A DNA stretch of 64,000 nucleotides, from NCBI GenBank assembly GCA_050949255.1, contig JBMNFJ010000012.1:1-64000 (forward strand), in the 5' to 3' direction. The notes under the pieces were generated by a model. That model saw only the letters and a program-made list of their open reading frames with translations, ran no database searches and was not told where the DNA came from. The position numbers were made by a program, and so were the translations under genes. The stretch is from UBA3941 sp002385665 (GTDB taxonomy: Bacteria > Bacillota > Clostridia > Caldicoprobacterales > UBA3941). Shown here in pieces: positions 42,002 through 50,975 of the stretch (positions are counted from its first letter, which is position 1; each line of letters starts with the position of its first letter).

Positions 42002-42511
42002 CTATTTTTTCTGGTCAATAAAGATACCTTCGCTGATATTATGGGTTTGAGTATAGGCACTATGGCCCCTTTGGCCCATTTGTACATGGCCTATCTTTTT
42101 CCTTAACCCTTCCATAATCTCCTTCGCCTTGGCGTTGTTGATCACTTCCTGGCTATGTATGGATTTGATGATATTTTGGACATCGGATATTAAAGCCTTA
42201 AGCTCTGTGTACAACTCCCTTACTTTGGGATCCTGATGCTTAAGTCCTCCATCCGCCAGCCCGGCCTTTATATCGGGTTCATATATATCGGTAAACTGCT
42301 CATCAAGGACGTTAATGGCGTCTATATGCCTTTGTTTTTCCTCCAGATACCTGGAAAGCAGGTCCAGATCTATCTCCTCAATGGCAGACGTTTGCATCTG
42401 GGTCATCTTTAGCAGGCTCTGAAGCCTGTGTTTTTTATCCGAAGTGATAACGATCAACTGCCTTAGGTCCTCGCACAACTCCCCATTGTTTCTCTCATAT
42501 TCATCACCCAT
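42002..42511 (-). CDS. FlgN-like flagellar export chaperone
   Basis: The 169-residue, mostly helical protein contains LLKMTQMQTSAIEEIDLDLL, YLEEKQRHIDAINVLDEQF and a C-terminal helix ending IGHVQMGQRGHSAYT. The pattern (a first helix pair, an EKQ-type segment, a long second helix) is like the FlgN family, but the likeness is weak. It starts two bases after the fliS stop on the same strand, which supports a flagellar-chaperone role. FliT-like is the alternative. Confidence 0.6.
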   Translation of the reverse strand: MGDEYERNNGELCEDLRQLIVITSDKKHRLQSLLKMTQMQTSAIEEIDLDLLSRYLEEKQRHIDAINVLDEQFTDIYEPDIKAGLADGGLKHQDPKVRELYTELKALISDVQNIIKSIHSQEVINNAKAKEIMEGLRKKIGHVQMGQRGHSAYTQTHNISEGIFIDQKK

Positions 42512-42513
42512 TT

Positions 42514-42903
42514 TTAACCCCCGTAAACCTGTCGTCGATTTATCCTGATGACTTCAGCCCAAGTATCCCTCAGCTCTGTTACCAGCCCCAGGACTTCATC
42601 CAATATACTTATATCTTTTGCTATATTTGCATCTATCAACCGGTTGTACATATAGTCATACAGGGCCGATAGGGAAGCTGAAATCTCGTATTCAGGCTTT
42701 AAGGTGACCATCAGCTCTTCCAGAATGTCCTGGCACCGTATTATGGAGTTGTTGGCCTTTTCTATATCCCCGGCTTCAATCCCCGATTGGGCCTGCCTGA
42801 TAAATTTGATGCAGCCGTTATATAACATAAGGGTCAGTTCTCCGGGGGATGCCGTCATTACACTTTGCTGTTGGTACTGTTGATATGGGTTTGCAATTGC
42901 CAT
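42514..42903 (-). CDS. fliS: Flagellin export chaperone FliS
   Basis: The 129-residue protein keeps flagellin unfolded for export. It shows YQQYQQQSVMTASPGELTLM, LYNGCIKFIRQAQSGIEAGD and YDYMYNRLIDANIAKD, the family hallmarks. AAGGAGG precedes the ATG. It lies between fliD and the FlgN-like gene, the usual clostridial order. Confidence 0.96.
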   Translation of the reverse strand: MAIANPYQQYQQQSVMTASPGELTLMLYNGCIKFIRQAQSGIEAGDIEKANNSIIRCQDILEELMVTLKPEYEISASLSALYDYMYNRLIDANIAKDISILDEVLGLVTELRDTWAEVIRINRRQVYGG

Positions 42904-42932
42904 TTAAATAGCCTCCTTATTAGTTAACAGTT

Positions 42933-44906
42933 TTAGTACATTCCGCCTCCGAACTGTTGCATCAGCCACATACTCTGGGAGCTCATCCTCTGGAGGGCAG
43001 TCTCAAGGGCGGTAAACTGTTCCCAGTATCTGTTCTCCACCCTGTACATCCTCTCCAGGGCGGCGTCGATGCGCTTGTTCATATCCTTGAGCTGGTCATC
43101 TACAAGGTTCACCCTTTCGGAGGCATCCCCCACTATACCAGCTTTTTCAATTAGGGTACCCTTTCTGCCGTTTTTGTCCCTCCGGGTACGGATATTGTCC
43201 TGAAGGATATCGGAAAGCCTATGTACCAATCCGGATTCCCTGTATCTTATCTGCCTTTGGTCACTATCGTTATCGGGGGAATAAGCTATGTCCGATTTGT
43301 TCGAGAAGAGGCGCATTACCTCATCTCCCTTTTCCCTAAGGGCTTCCTTCAGCTTACCCTCGTCCAAATGCAGCCTGCCCCCTTCGGTATAGGAACCGGT
43401 GGTAATGCCTATGGAGGACAGGTTTATATCTACGCCCTCCACCGAGTCTACCAGGGCCCTTCGCATATCATAGACTATCCTCTGAAGGATGGGATCCCTT
43501 TGCAGGAGACCGCTTCTGGCCTTTTCTTCCCAAAGCTCGATCTCCTTCTCGCTCATTGCCTCCCGCTGATCGTCGGTCAATGGGGGGTAATCCCTGAACC
43601 GCTCCGCAGACAGGCTCTTGTTCAAGGTGTCGATTACCTTGTTGTAGGCATCGATAAATGACTTTATGTTCTCAAAGGCCTGATCCACATCAGTGCTCAT
43701 TGTAAGGGTTATGGGTTCCTGTCCCCCTACGGCCTCAAATTCATGAGTTAGGTTATAGGTGACACCATCTATGGTAAAGTTGTTGGTGCTCCTGTATATG
43801 GTTATACCATCCATGACCATTACGGCGTCCTGGCCTTTTGGAATGCTGTTGGGATCGTCCAGATCCAGAGGTGCAAAACCCAGGGCCTCCAAAAGATTTC
43901 CTCCCTTGGGTTCACCGCTCTCATAGCTTCCCTCCAGCCCGTCCATGTAGGTCAGGGTATGGGCGGCACCGGTGTTCTTGTTGGTTAGCTGAAAACTATC
44001 CGTAAGGGAGCTGTAGGCTATGGTCACCCCTGCCTTGCTGCTGTTTATACGATTTATGACAGTCCGCAGGGTGTCATTTTCGCTGAAGCTGAAATCTACA
44101 CCGTTTATAGTAAAGTTAACCATGCCCTCCGAGTCGAACACCAGGGGAGTTCCCGTCATCCCGAATTCACTCAGCCCCAGGAGGGTGGAATCCAGATTAA
44201 TCCGGTTGCTCTGGTTGGGCCTGAAGCCCAGGTTGTCCATACCTTCCCCTGTGGGATGTTCCCATACGGTGACAATACTGCTGCCTGCGTCCAGAATGAT
44301 CCTGTTGTCCAGGCTGTCGAAACTTACTTCTATCCGGTTATGTCCAAAGGCCTCATTGAGCTTTGACTGAAGATCATCTATCAGGGCTTGATATCCATTC
44401 TCTGAACCGTATTCCCCATTGAATTCTATAAGCTTGGTGGTGCCATCCACCGTTACGGTTATGGTATGTCCGGTCAGGTTCAGGGTTTCATTAAGCTCTC
44501 CGCTCCTTAAGGGGGCTGAAACGGATGCGCCCTTTACCTGGGCAGCCTTTGCCAGCTCTATCCTGGTAATGACCCTGTCGGATACATATGCGTTTGGACT
44601 GGCTGTGGCGGTTATGTATTTATCGTCGCTGGACTGCACCTTCAGTGTATTGTAGGTGCTTTGGGAGGTCATGTTGGTCTTGGAGTAGAGGATATCAAAA
44701 TACTCATCATAGAACCCCCTGAGTAGATTGGTGGTACTGCGATAGTCCTCCTTACGCCACTCAATTATCTGCTTTTCCTGTTTAAGCTTGTCCACCTTCA
44801 TCTGCTCGATCTTCATAAGATCCTTGACGATGGTATCGGTGTCCAGCCCACTGGCCAGACCGCCAAACCTCATCCGGTTCAATGAATACATGGAGTTTAT
44901 GCTCAT
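42933..44906 (-). CDS. fliD: Flagellar filament capping protein FliD
   Basis: The 657-residue cap protein folds flagellin at the filament tip. The N-terminal domain has RFGGLASGLDTDTIVKDLMKIEQMKVD, shown here in part by GLASGLDTDTIVKDLM; the middle has hook-associated repeats (FTINGVDFSFSENDTLRTVI), and the C-terminal coiled coil reads VDDQLKDMNKRIDAALERMY. It precedes fliS. GAGGTGAGG lies before the ATG. No flagellin gene is in the window, so the rest of the flagellar cluster lies elsewhere. Confidence 0.96.
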   Translation of the reverse strand: MSINSMYSLNRMRFGGLASGLDTDTIVKDLMKIEQMKVDKLKQEKQIIEWRKEDYRSTTNLLRGFYDEYFDILYSKTNMTSQSTYNTLKVQSSDDKYITATASPNAYVSDRVITRIELAKAAQVKGASVSAPLRSGELNETLNLTGHTITVTVDGTTKLIEFNGEYGSENGYQALIDDLQSKLNEAFGHNRIEVSFDSLDNRIILDAGSSIVTVWEHPTGEGMDNLGFRPNQSNRINLDSTLLGLSEFGMTGTPLVFDSEGMVNFTINGVDFSFSENDTLRTVINRINSSKAGVTIAYSSLTDSFQLTNKNTGAAHTLTYMDGLEGSYESGEPKGGNLLEALGFAPLDLDDPNSIPKGQDAVMVMDGITIYRSTNNFTIDGVTYNLTHEFEAVGGQEPITLTMSTDVDQAFENIKSFIDAYNKVIDTLNKSLSAERFRDYPPLTDDQREAMSEKEIELWEEKARSGLLQRDPILQRIVYDMRRALVDSVEGVDINLSSIGITTGSYTEGGRLHLDEGKLKEALREKGDEVMRLFSNKSDIAYSPDNDSDQRQIRYRESGLVHRLSDILQDNIRTRRDKNGRKGTLIEKAGIVGDASERVNLVDDQLKDMNKRIDAALERMYRVENRYWEQFTALETALQRMSSQSMWLMQQFGGGMY

Positions 44907-44947
44907 ATCCTCACCTCTTGCCTTCCTTGGTTCCTCCGTTTTTATCT

Positions 44948-45346
44948 CTAGATGTGCCTGTCAACAATCAGCCCGGCCAGCTCCCACATCTTGGCCACCA
45001 TATCCAATATCTTCTCCGGGGGTATCTCCCGGATAACCTCCTGAGTTTCACTGTTTATCACCTTGACCATTATGGCCTTGGTATCCTCATGGATGGAAAA
45101 CTTGAAATTGGTATTGATACCCACCAGGGTTTTGTTGGCTCGTTCAATAGCCTCAATCAGCTCCAGCTCGCCTATGGTTATGGGCTCATTTCTGTTGGGA
45201 TCTATTGTCCTGAAATTTTGGGGTATATCCCTTTGGGAAGCACCCTTACCTGTAATAGCTTTATCTTCTGTTGCCTGAGTCCCCGAAACTATATTTTTAT
45301 TTATCTCCAATGTCCTGCCAACGGCTATGGGACCTGTTACTTTCAT
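44948..45346 (-). CDS. flaG: FlaG family protein
   Basis: The 132-residue protein has a disordered N-terminus and the compact FlaG domain LKFSIHEDTKAIMVKVINSE-type core (seen as FKFSIHEDTKAIMVKVINS), followed by QEVIREIPPEKILDMVAKMW. FlaG influences filament length in other bacteria. It is placed just upstream of fliD in the same direction. Confidence 0.9.
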   Translation of the reverse strand: MKVTGPIAVGRTLEINKNIVSGTQATEDKAITGKGASQRDIPQNFRTIDPNRNEPITIGELELIEAIERANKTLVGINTNFKFSIHEDTKAIMVKVINSETQEVIREIPPEKILDMVAKMWELAGLIVDRHI

Positions 45347-45440
45347 CGCCTCTCCCCTCCAATCTCGTTCTATAAATTATATCGGATGATTAAGCAGGAA
45401 ACTTTAGGGGTTTGGCATGAAAATTAATAACCTGCTGTGT

Positions 45441-45830
45441 TTAGTCCTCAGTTTTCGGGACAGTCTCGCCGGCTTCAGGCTTGTTTATATGGCAGTTGCC
45501 CACGAAAATGCCGCCTTCTTCTATTATGATGGTAAAGCATGAGATATCGCCGGATACAGAGCCGGTGTCCCGGATGTGGACCTGATTTGAGGCCTTGATG
45601 TCGCCGCTAACCCTGCCGGAAACGATGATGTTCTCACCCTGGATGCTGCCTTCCACTATACCACCGGTCCCTATTATGACCGCTCCCTGACTGTTTATCT
45701 CTCCCCTGTACTGGCCGTCAATCCGCAGGGTGTTTTGGGCATACAAGGCCCCGTCCTTTAAAACAACGTCCTCTCCGATTAAGGTAGCAACCCTGTCCAG
45801 TTGCGCCTTCTGTCTTCTGGTTAACATCAT
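45441..45830 (-). CDS. Bactofilin (polymer-forming protein)
   Basis: The 129-residue protein has the beta-helical bactofilin core (IDGQYRGEINSQGAVIIGTG, GSIQGENIIVSGRVSGDIKA, NQVHIRDTGSVSGDISC), with short flexible ends. Bactofilins form filaments at the membrane and recruit wall enzymes. Its start overlaps the stop of the M23 peptidase gene by four bases, so the two are translationally coupled, a pairing also known from other bacteria. Confidence 0.95.
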   Translation of the reverse strand: MMLTRRQKAQLDRVATLIGEDVVLKDGALYAQNTLRIDGQYRGEINSQGAVIIGTGGIVEGSIQGENIIVSGRVSGDIKASNQVHIRDTGSVSGDISCFTIIIEEGGIFVGNCHINKPEAGETVPKTED

Positions 45831-46855
45831 TCGTCCCCCCTATCGAAATTTAACACAAAATCCAAAGGATCCTTGGGCGTATCCTTTATCCTTACCTCGT
45901 AATGGACATGGGGACCGGTGCTCCTGCCGGTGTTGCCGGATTTGGCGATTATATGGCCCCTTTCCACTATGTCCCCCTCTTCCACCAGGAGTTTTGAATT
46001 ATGGGCGTAATAGGTCTTGATATCAAAGCCGTGGTCGATTATGACCAGATATCCATAAGCTCCCCTTCTGCCGGAAAAGATCACCCTGCCCTTGCCCGTG
46101 GCCTTTACATCGGTACCCCTGGGTACTGCTATGTCAAGACCTGAATGAAACTCCTTCTTTCTTCCGCCAAAGGGGTTATCCCGCTCCCCCATAAGGCAGG
46201 ATATCCTGCCCTCTACCGGAAGAATAGAGGGATAGGCCAGGAGATAATCCCGCATCTTTGAGACCCTTTCGGATAGGTGCTCATAAAATTCCCGGACAGA
46301 GGAAACCTTTTGATCCGCTTTAACAAATTCGTTGACCGTCAGGATATGACTTTGTTCCAAGGTTGTGTCCCTGGTTTCATCTGTGGTTTTTGGCCTTGGA
46401 CGGGTGCCGGACCTGGAGGAGAGTGTATCGGCATCATAGGTTTCTCCCCCAATGGATTCAAGGCCTAACAGGTGTAATATCTCCCCAAGAATCTGACGAT
46501 TGTTGTCCGCAATCGACGAGGTCTGCTCCTGCAATGAAGATGCCACGGACATAATGGATTGAAGTTCCCCCGCATAGTAATCAATCTCATCCTCCAACCC
46601 TTTTATGGTGTTATCCCTGTCCGCTACCTGTTCCTTGTAGGCTTGGAGCCTATCCTCCTTAACGCTAAGCTGACCGCCGAGCCAATTGGTATAGAGGACC
46701 AGCCCTGAAAACAGCATGACAGCCATAACGACCAGGCAGGTGATGGATGATATTGCCCATTTTGGTATCCTAAGGGTTCTCATCCTATGTTCAGCATCAG
46801 GTACTATGACTATATTCAGATACCTGCTCCTCTTCCTTTTAGCCTTTGTTTTCAT
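45827..46855 (-). CDS. M23-family peptidoglycan endopeptidase, membrane-anchored
   Basis: The 342-residue protein has a basic N-terminus, a signal anchor (ITCLVVMAVMLFSGLVLYTN), a coiled coil (LQAYKEQVADRDNTIKGLED) and a C-terminal LytM/M23 domain with the zinc motifs HSGLDIAVPRGTD and GPHVHYEVRI, plus TYYAHNSKLLVEEGD. It cuts peptide cross-links in the wall or activates other hydrolases. I place the start at 46855 after AAGGATG. It is coupled to the bactofilin gene, which suggests that the filament positions the peptidase. Confidence 0.93.
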   Translation of the reverse strand: MKTKAKRKRSRYLNIVIVPDAEHRMRTLRIPKWAISSITCLVVMAVMLFSGLVLYTNWLGGQLSVKEDRLQAYKEQVADRDNTIKGLEDEIDYYAGELQSIMSVASSLQEQTSSIADNNRQILGEILHLLGLESIGGETYDADTLSSRSGTRPRPKTTDETRDTTLEQSHILTVNEFVKADQKVSSVREFYEHLSERVSKMRDYLLAYPSILPVEGRISCLMGERDNPFGGRKKEFHSGLDIAVPRGTDVKATGKGRVIFSGRRGAYGYLVIIDHGFDIKTYYAHNSKLLVEEGDIVERGHIIAKSGNTGRSTGPHVHYEVRIKDTPKDPLDFVLNFDRGDE

Positions 46856-47126
46856 ATGTACTTCATCCTTACTCGTGTACTTCATCCTTGCTCGTAAAAA
46901 AATTTGAGGTGGTTTACGTTCTGTCCTCAAAATAAGTAAAGTTTACATTGTTATAAGACACCCGAATACCAGTGCAGTACGGCTGCCGTATAACATAATG
47001 TATAATGCCTGGAAATATTACTTTTTTATAGGTCTAACCACTTGGTTATATTTGGTTATATAGAGTATACCAAAAAATACATAAAAGTGGAATGTGATTT
47101 TTAAAGAATGATGTTTCATCAGTTGC

Positions 47127-48158
47127 TTAATCCAGATTATCTATCTCTTCAATAGATGGGATCACCAAATAATCCCCCACCTTGAGGGCCTTTTGATCCT
47201 TGATTTTATTTACCTTGGCCAATGCCTGGTTATACCTGTCGGTCCCATAAAATCTTTGACTGATCTTATATAGGTTGTCACCGCTTTGGATTATATACAC
47301 AGTAGCCCCGGTTGAAACGGCGCCATTGGGCTGTTGCGATGCTTCCCCCTGCTCAAGTTCCTGCTCCAGATCTTCTATTCTTTGTTCCAGAACCTCTATC
47401 TCCCGCTGCTTATCTTCCAGTTCAGTTTCAAGGTCGGCTATTCTGGCCAGGTAGTGATCTGAATTGGGTTCTTCTTTGGTACTGGAACCCTGGGTATCCC
47501 CGGCGATGTTTAGATTGTCCTTTGGGATAGAATGATCCCCACCATATTGTCCGGACAAGTATACCGTAAGAATTATAATGATGGCACCAATCAGGCCTAT
47601 TATCATTTTTTTCTGATTGTCCAGTACGGTTTGGCCAGCTTCCCGGGATCCATCATCCCAGTACTCATAGTATCCACTGCAGAGCTTAAGCTTGTCACCC
47701 TCCCAATAAAAGAAGTTGCTGATCTCATTGGCATTATCCAGCAGATAAAGTACATGCCAGGATTTTATAAACAGTTCCTGATGGATGCGCTGGTCCTGTT
47801 CTGTAAGCATTGCCCCCCAACCCTTGCGCACGCCATACCAGCCAACAATCTCCTGGGTTGGAAATGTGTTGAATGCCTTGTTTTGCACGGTTTCCCATCT
47901 CTTAGCCGAAAATGCCTTGGGCTCCTGGTCGGGATTAATCCTGCCAAGTGGCATTATATGGTTTATATGTACGATATAACGGTTGTTTGCCTTAATCTTG
48001 CTGCCCAGCAGCAAACCATAAGTCCTGGATAGGATAGGGTTCCTGGCCTTGCTGAATATGGTATCCTTTAGACTTTGATGGACGAATATCAAAATACCAT
48101 CCTCATCCACGTTGCCAACTTCTATGTAATTATAGTCATTAGAGTTTAGAACATCCAT
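47127..48158 (-). CDS. MPN-like domain, membrane span, coiled coil and LysM protein
   Basis: The 343-residue protein has an unusual order. Residues about 20-165 resemble an MPN/JAMM fold (FVHQSLKDTIFSKARNPILS, then EIVGWYGVRKGWGAMLTEQD and SWHVLYLLDNANEISNFFYW). The JAMM metal motif H-x-H is replaced by G-V-R, so protease activity is unlikely. A membrane span follows (MIIGLIGAIIIILTVYLSGQ, about 185-204), then a coiled coil (DLETELEDKQREIEVLEQRI) and a LysM domain (YIIQSGDNLYKISQRFYGTD, about 288-335) that should bind peptidoglycan outside. The MPN part would be cytoplasmic. GGAAGG precedes the ATG. Function unknown. Confidence 0.8.
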   Translation of the reverse strand: MDVLNSNDYNYIEVGNVDEDGILIFVHQSLKDTIFSKARNPILSRTYGLLLGSKIKANNRYIVHINHIMPLGRINPDQEPKAFSAKRWETVQNKAFNTFPTQEIVGWYGVRKGWGAMLTEQDQRIHQELFIKSWHVLYLLDNANEISNFFYWEGDKLKLCSGYYEYWDDGSREAGQTVLDNQKKMIIGLIGAIIIILTVYLSGQYGGDHSIPKDNLNIAGDTQGSSTKEEPNSDHYLARIADLETELEDKQREIEVLEQRIEDLEQELEQGEASQQPNGAVSTGATVYIIQSGDNLYKISQRFYGTDRYNQALAKVNKIKDQKALKVGDYLVIPSIEEIDNLD

Positions 48159-48280
48159 TTTCTGCCTTCCTTTGCTTTCATTCTCTCTCTCTCATTTTAT
48201 ACTATTTTATACTAAAAATCGACAGCTAAGATATTATTCCTTTTTCGCCCTTATCATTGTAAATATAGAAGCTTTATAGC

Positions 48281-48322
48281 AAAAAAATGATAGGAGCTCG
48301 CCAAAACTATCCTATCATTTTT
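48281..48322 (-). terminator. Terminator after the G5-type protein gene
   Basis: AAAAATGATAGGA pairs with TCCTATCATTTTT with a loop of about 15 bases; on the minus strand the stem ends in a run of T. It lies 45 bases past the stop at 48368. Confidence 0.75.
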
Positions 48323-48367
48323 ACGGTTGTTGTATTTATTTGTTTTATATAGTCAACAGCTTTTTCC

Positions 48368-48982
48368 TTATGGAGATCCAAACCCTATACCGTCGCCTGG
48401 TTTTCCTTCTATTGGCTTGATAAAGTCAACAGAGAATCTTTTCCCTGTATGATCTATGGGGAATACATCAAATCCATGGTTGTACCATTTGCTGTTTTTG
48501 TTATTGCTTTGCTGTTCAGCCCAATTTATCGCTTCCTTAGAAGAGCTAAAGGTCTTACCTGAATTACCCAGTGGCAGCAGCGTTCCGACCTTTACAATCT
48601 TATCCTGCAGTTTTCGTACCGTCTTAGTGCTAAAATCTACAGATAGGCGAATATCAAATAAATATTTTTCAGTTTTTATATGCTGGATTATTCCGTCTAC
48701 TCCTTCCTGGACTACTACTTTTTTCCCTGCTTTCATGGTTTCATCTGGTTTTTCTACGACACTAAATTCTTCAATTTCTTCGCCCAGGATTGCTTCCTTA
48801 TATGTATAATCTACCTTTACCTGCTTTTTTGACAGCTCTTTACCAAGCATATTAATCTTTATTTCGTAGAAATATCCCTCTTCATTCCGTGTCTCGATTT
48901 TATAATAGGTTATAACCTCATTAGGATCTGTGCTTTCATATCTCTTTGAGAAAGGCTTCCCTTCTCTGGTGTATCCGGTCAC
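48368..48982 (-). CDS. Downstream half of a split exported protein (repeat domain and G5-like domain)
   Basis: The 204-residue frame starts with VTGYTREGKPFSKRYESTDP, a domain that also closes the upstream frame, then has a G5-like stretch (EFSVVEKPDETMKAGKKVVV) and a C-terminal segment with SSKEAINWAEQQSNNKNSKW. There is no signal peptide and no good ribosome binding site; the nominal GTG start overlaps the stop of the upstream frame. Reading back one base out of frame gives YYRVNVTGYT, an exact continuation of the domain. I take it as the second part of one gene split by a frameshift. Confidence 0.6.
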   Translation of the reverse strand: MTGYTREGKPFSKRYESTDPNEVITYYKIETRNEEGYFYEIKINMLGKELSKKQVKVDYTYKEAILGEEIEEFSVVEKPDETMKAGKKVVVQEGVDGIIQHIKTEKYLFDIRLSVDFSTKTVRKLQDKIVKVGTLLPLGNSGKTFSSSKEAINWAEQQSNNKNSKWYNHGFDVFPIDHTGKRFSVDFIKPIEGKPGDGIGFGSP

Positions 48983-49623
48983 ATTGACTCTATAATAGTA
49001 TCTTCGGGAGCGGGGTCAGTAGCAACGATTTCTTCACCCTCTCCTACAAGCCTTCGCGATACCTCTTTCCCCGTAAAAGTCATTGTTATTTCATACCTAT
49101 TGATCTTATTACCTTCACGCACATCTTTATAATACTTAAAGGTGTCATTAGGGTTGCTGCTGGAAAAAGTTTTTGTATAAGGCTTACCGTCTATTGTATT
49201 GGCACTGATTGTAATACTATAAACTGGTTCCTCTTCACCTTGAGGGCTTGTTATTTTTTCAACTTGGGGTTTTGAGCTGACAGGAGATGTTTCTTCTCCA
49301 TTGTTCTCTACTACATCATTGTTGCTGGAATCGCTTACTGATTGGTCATTGAGTTCAGAATTGCTTGCTTCATGTACTAATACTTGTTCAGGTTCATGTT
49401 CAGCATTTTCAGTTTCATCCTCATCTGCTGTTTCAAGTGCAATATCGCTTTTTCCCAGATCGCTAAGGATCTGTTCATTATTTTCTGTAGCATAATCATC
49501 TCGTGATACTGATGAATTCTTTTGCACCCCTATACCATAGATTATTAATGCTATTACTATAGCAAGGAAAACTGGGATTACTAGTGTTTTTCTCCTAATT
49601 ATATTTTTTATCTTCTCCTTCAT
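48979..49623 (-). CDS. Upstream half of a split exported protein (signal anchor, acidic linker, repeat domain)
   Basis: The 214-residue frame begins MKEKIKNIIRRKTLVIPVFL and continues with a hydrophobic span, then a long acidic, serine- and asparagine-rich linker, then YSITISANTIDGKPYTKTFS followed by SSNPNDTFKYYKDVREGNKI. This last part is homologous to the first domain of the next frame (same DGKPxxKxxxSxxPN pattern), so the original protein carried at least two copies. The frame ends IIESM where the next copy should begin. Together the two frames would make about 417 residues. I do not recognise the domain. Confidence 0.6.
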   Translation of the reverse strand: MKEKIKNIIRRKTLVIPVFLAIVIALIIYGIGVQKNSSVSRDDYATENNEQILSDLGKSDIALETADEDETENAEHEPEQVLVHEASNSELNDQSVSDSSNNDVVENNGEETSPVSSKPQVEKITSPQGEEEPVYSITISANTIDGKPYTKTFSSSNPNDTFKYYKDVREGNKINRYEITMTFTGKEVSRRLVGEGEEIVATDPAPEDTIIESM

Positions 49624-49860
49624 GCCTAGCCTCCTCTACTCGGTCCAAGACTAATTAATATATTCATACTTAATGGTGTCATAAATTAATAAAGTATATT
49701 CTCAACTAACGCCATGTAGCGTCAAGTTTATCCACAAATAATCAGCTTGTGATCAGCTGGCAATCCTTTATTGTTTATATCGTTATGTATAGTGATTTCA
49801 CAATCAGCTTTAATACTTTTATTTTCGTTATGGTTGTGTATTGCTTATTGGGAAGTATCT

Positions 49861-50556
49861 CTATTCTCCCAGTGCCACTATTTCTTCATAAAGTATCATG
49901 GTTTTCCCCGAAAATATATTGCAATGGTAATGCCCAAAATACCAAGTTTCATAGTTTAGATTATCTTCAATATAATCGAGCCACTCTTCAGTAGACTTGT
50001 CCACCTGACTTTGGTCCATGTCAGGCAGGAATTTTTCATAGGGTAAATACTTTAATGGGCCTGTATGGGATAATGCATAATCCACTTTCCAACCAACTGC
50101 TTCCAGTTTATTTTCAACATATTTCTTTGTATATTCATCCGGTTGCTCTGATTCAAACCAAGCTAGTCTGAAGTATAGCCTATAATACTTATCAATACTA
50201 TATGCTCCGCCTATTGCTATCGCTTTTCTTCCGTCAAAATCGTAAATCTCTCCATCTTTTGCAAAAAGAATGTTTGGGTAATCTTCTTCAAAGAAGACAA
50301 GTCCTCCCCTCCACATCTTTTCGGTATAACTATCAATAAATTCAGGACGTTCCTCGTGGTTGCCATGTATACAAAGCAATGTGATTGGAAGCTGGCTCAA
50401 TTCCTCTTTTATTTCATCATCCCTGTCATCCAAATAATAATTAATGCCTACATCTCCCAGGATAATCAAAATGTCATCTTCAGTTGTTCCGTATTCTTCG
50501 CAAAACTCTTCAACTCTTGCAAAATCTCTATGAGTATCCCCGGTTATATATATCAT
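49861..50556 (-). CDS. Calcineurin-type metallophosphoesterase
   Basis: The 231-residue protein has all metallophosphoesterase blocks in order: YITGDTHRDF, IILGDVGINYY, LLCIHGNHEERPEF, YALSHTGPLKYLP and WYFGHYHCN. These bind two metal ions. The substrate is unknown. The start at 50556 follows AAGGTGG. It stands alone, with no obvious partner, between the split exported-protein gene and a repeat-rich gap. Confidence 0.9.
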   Translation of the reverse strand: MIYITGDTHRDFARVEEFCEEYGTTEDDILIILGDVGINYYLDDRDDEIKEELSQLPITLLCIHGNHEERPEFIDSYTEKMWRGGLVFFEEDYPNILFAKDGEIYDFDGRKAIAIGGAYSIDKYYRLYFRLAWFESEQPDEYTKKYVENKLEAVGWKVDYALSHTGPLKYLPYEKFLPDMDQSQVDKSTEEWLDYIEDNLNYETWYFGHYHCNIFSGKTMILYEEIVALGE

Positions 50557-50810
50557 GGCAACCACCTTGCTTTTCTTTTTTTATAAACCTCGTCCTACTC
50601 TGTCTGTTACCAATTACTTTCTTGTATTACCGTAATCTATTAATCTTTGTATCTTTATACAAATTGTTTAATAATGTCATATTATACCATTACATTAGCA
50701 TCAATACAAATTGAATAAAACCGGACTTTATGTACTAATACATTATCCTTACATCCACTATTTCATAAAGCTATATGTAATACAATTTGGTATATCAGAA
50801 CTGTTACTGG

Positions 50811-50891
50811 GGAGGATGGATTTGTGGAGGCAGATTATATTAAGGCCGCTTCCCGATGTAATTTGGAAGCTGCCTTAATAAATCATCCTCC
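50811..50891. repeat. Dispersed repeat R1, best-preserved copy
   Basis: GGAGGATGGATTTGTGGAGG opens the 81-bp element and AATAAATCATCCTCC closes it, forming terminal inverted repeats. The core GCTTCCCGATGTAATTTGGAAGC is a hairpin. About 30 bases beyond it, CAACTTAGCGCTCATTAGG matches the flank of the other copies. The gap 50557-50975 contains no gene. Confidence 0.7.
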
Positions 50892-50975
50892 TATATAAAG
50901 ATGCAACTTAGCGCTCATTAGGTATTACCAGTATATATTTGACTGTATAATGGGTTGGATTATTGCCAGAGCCCC

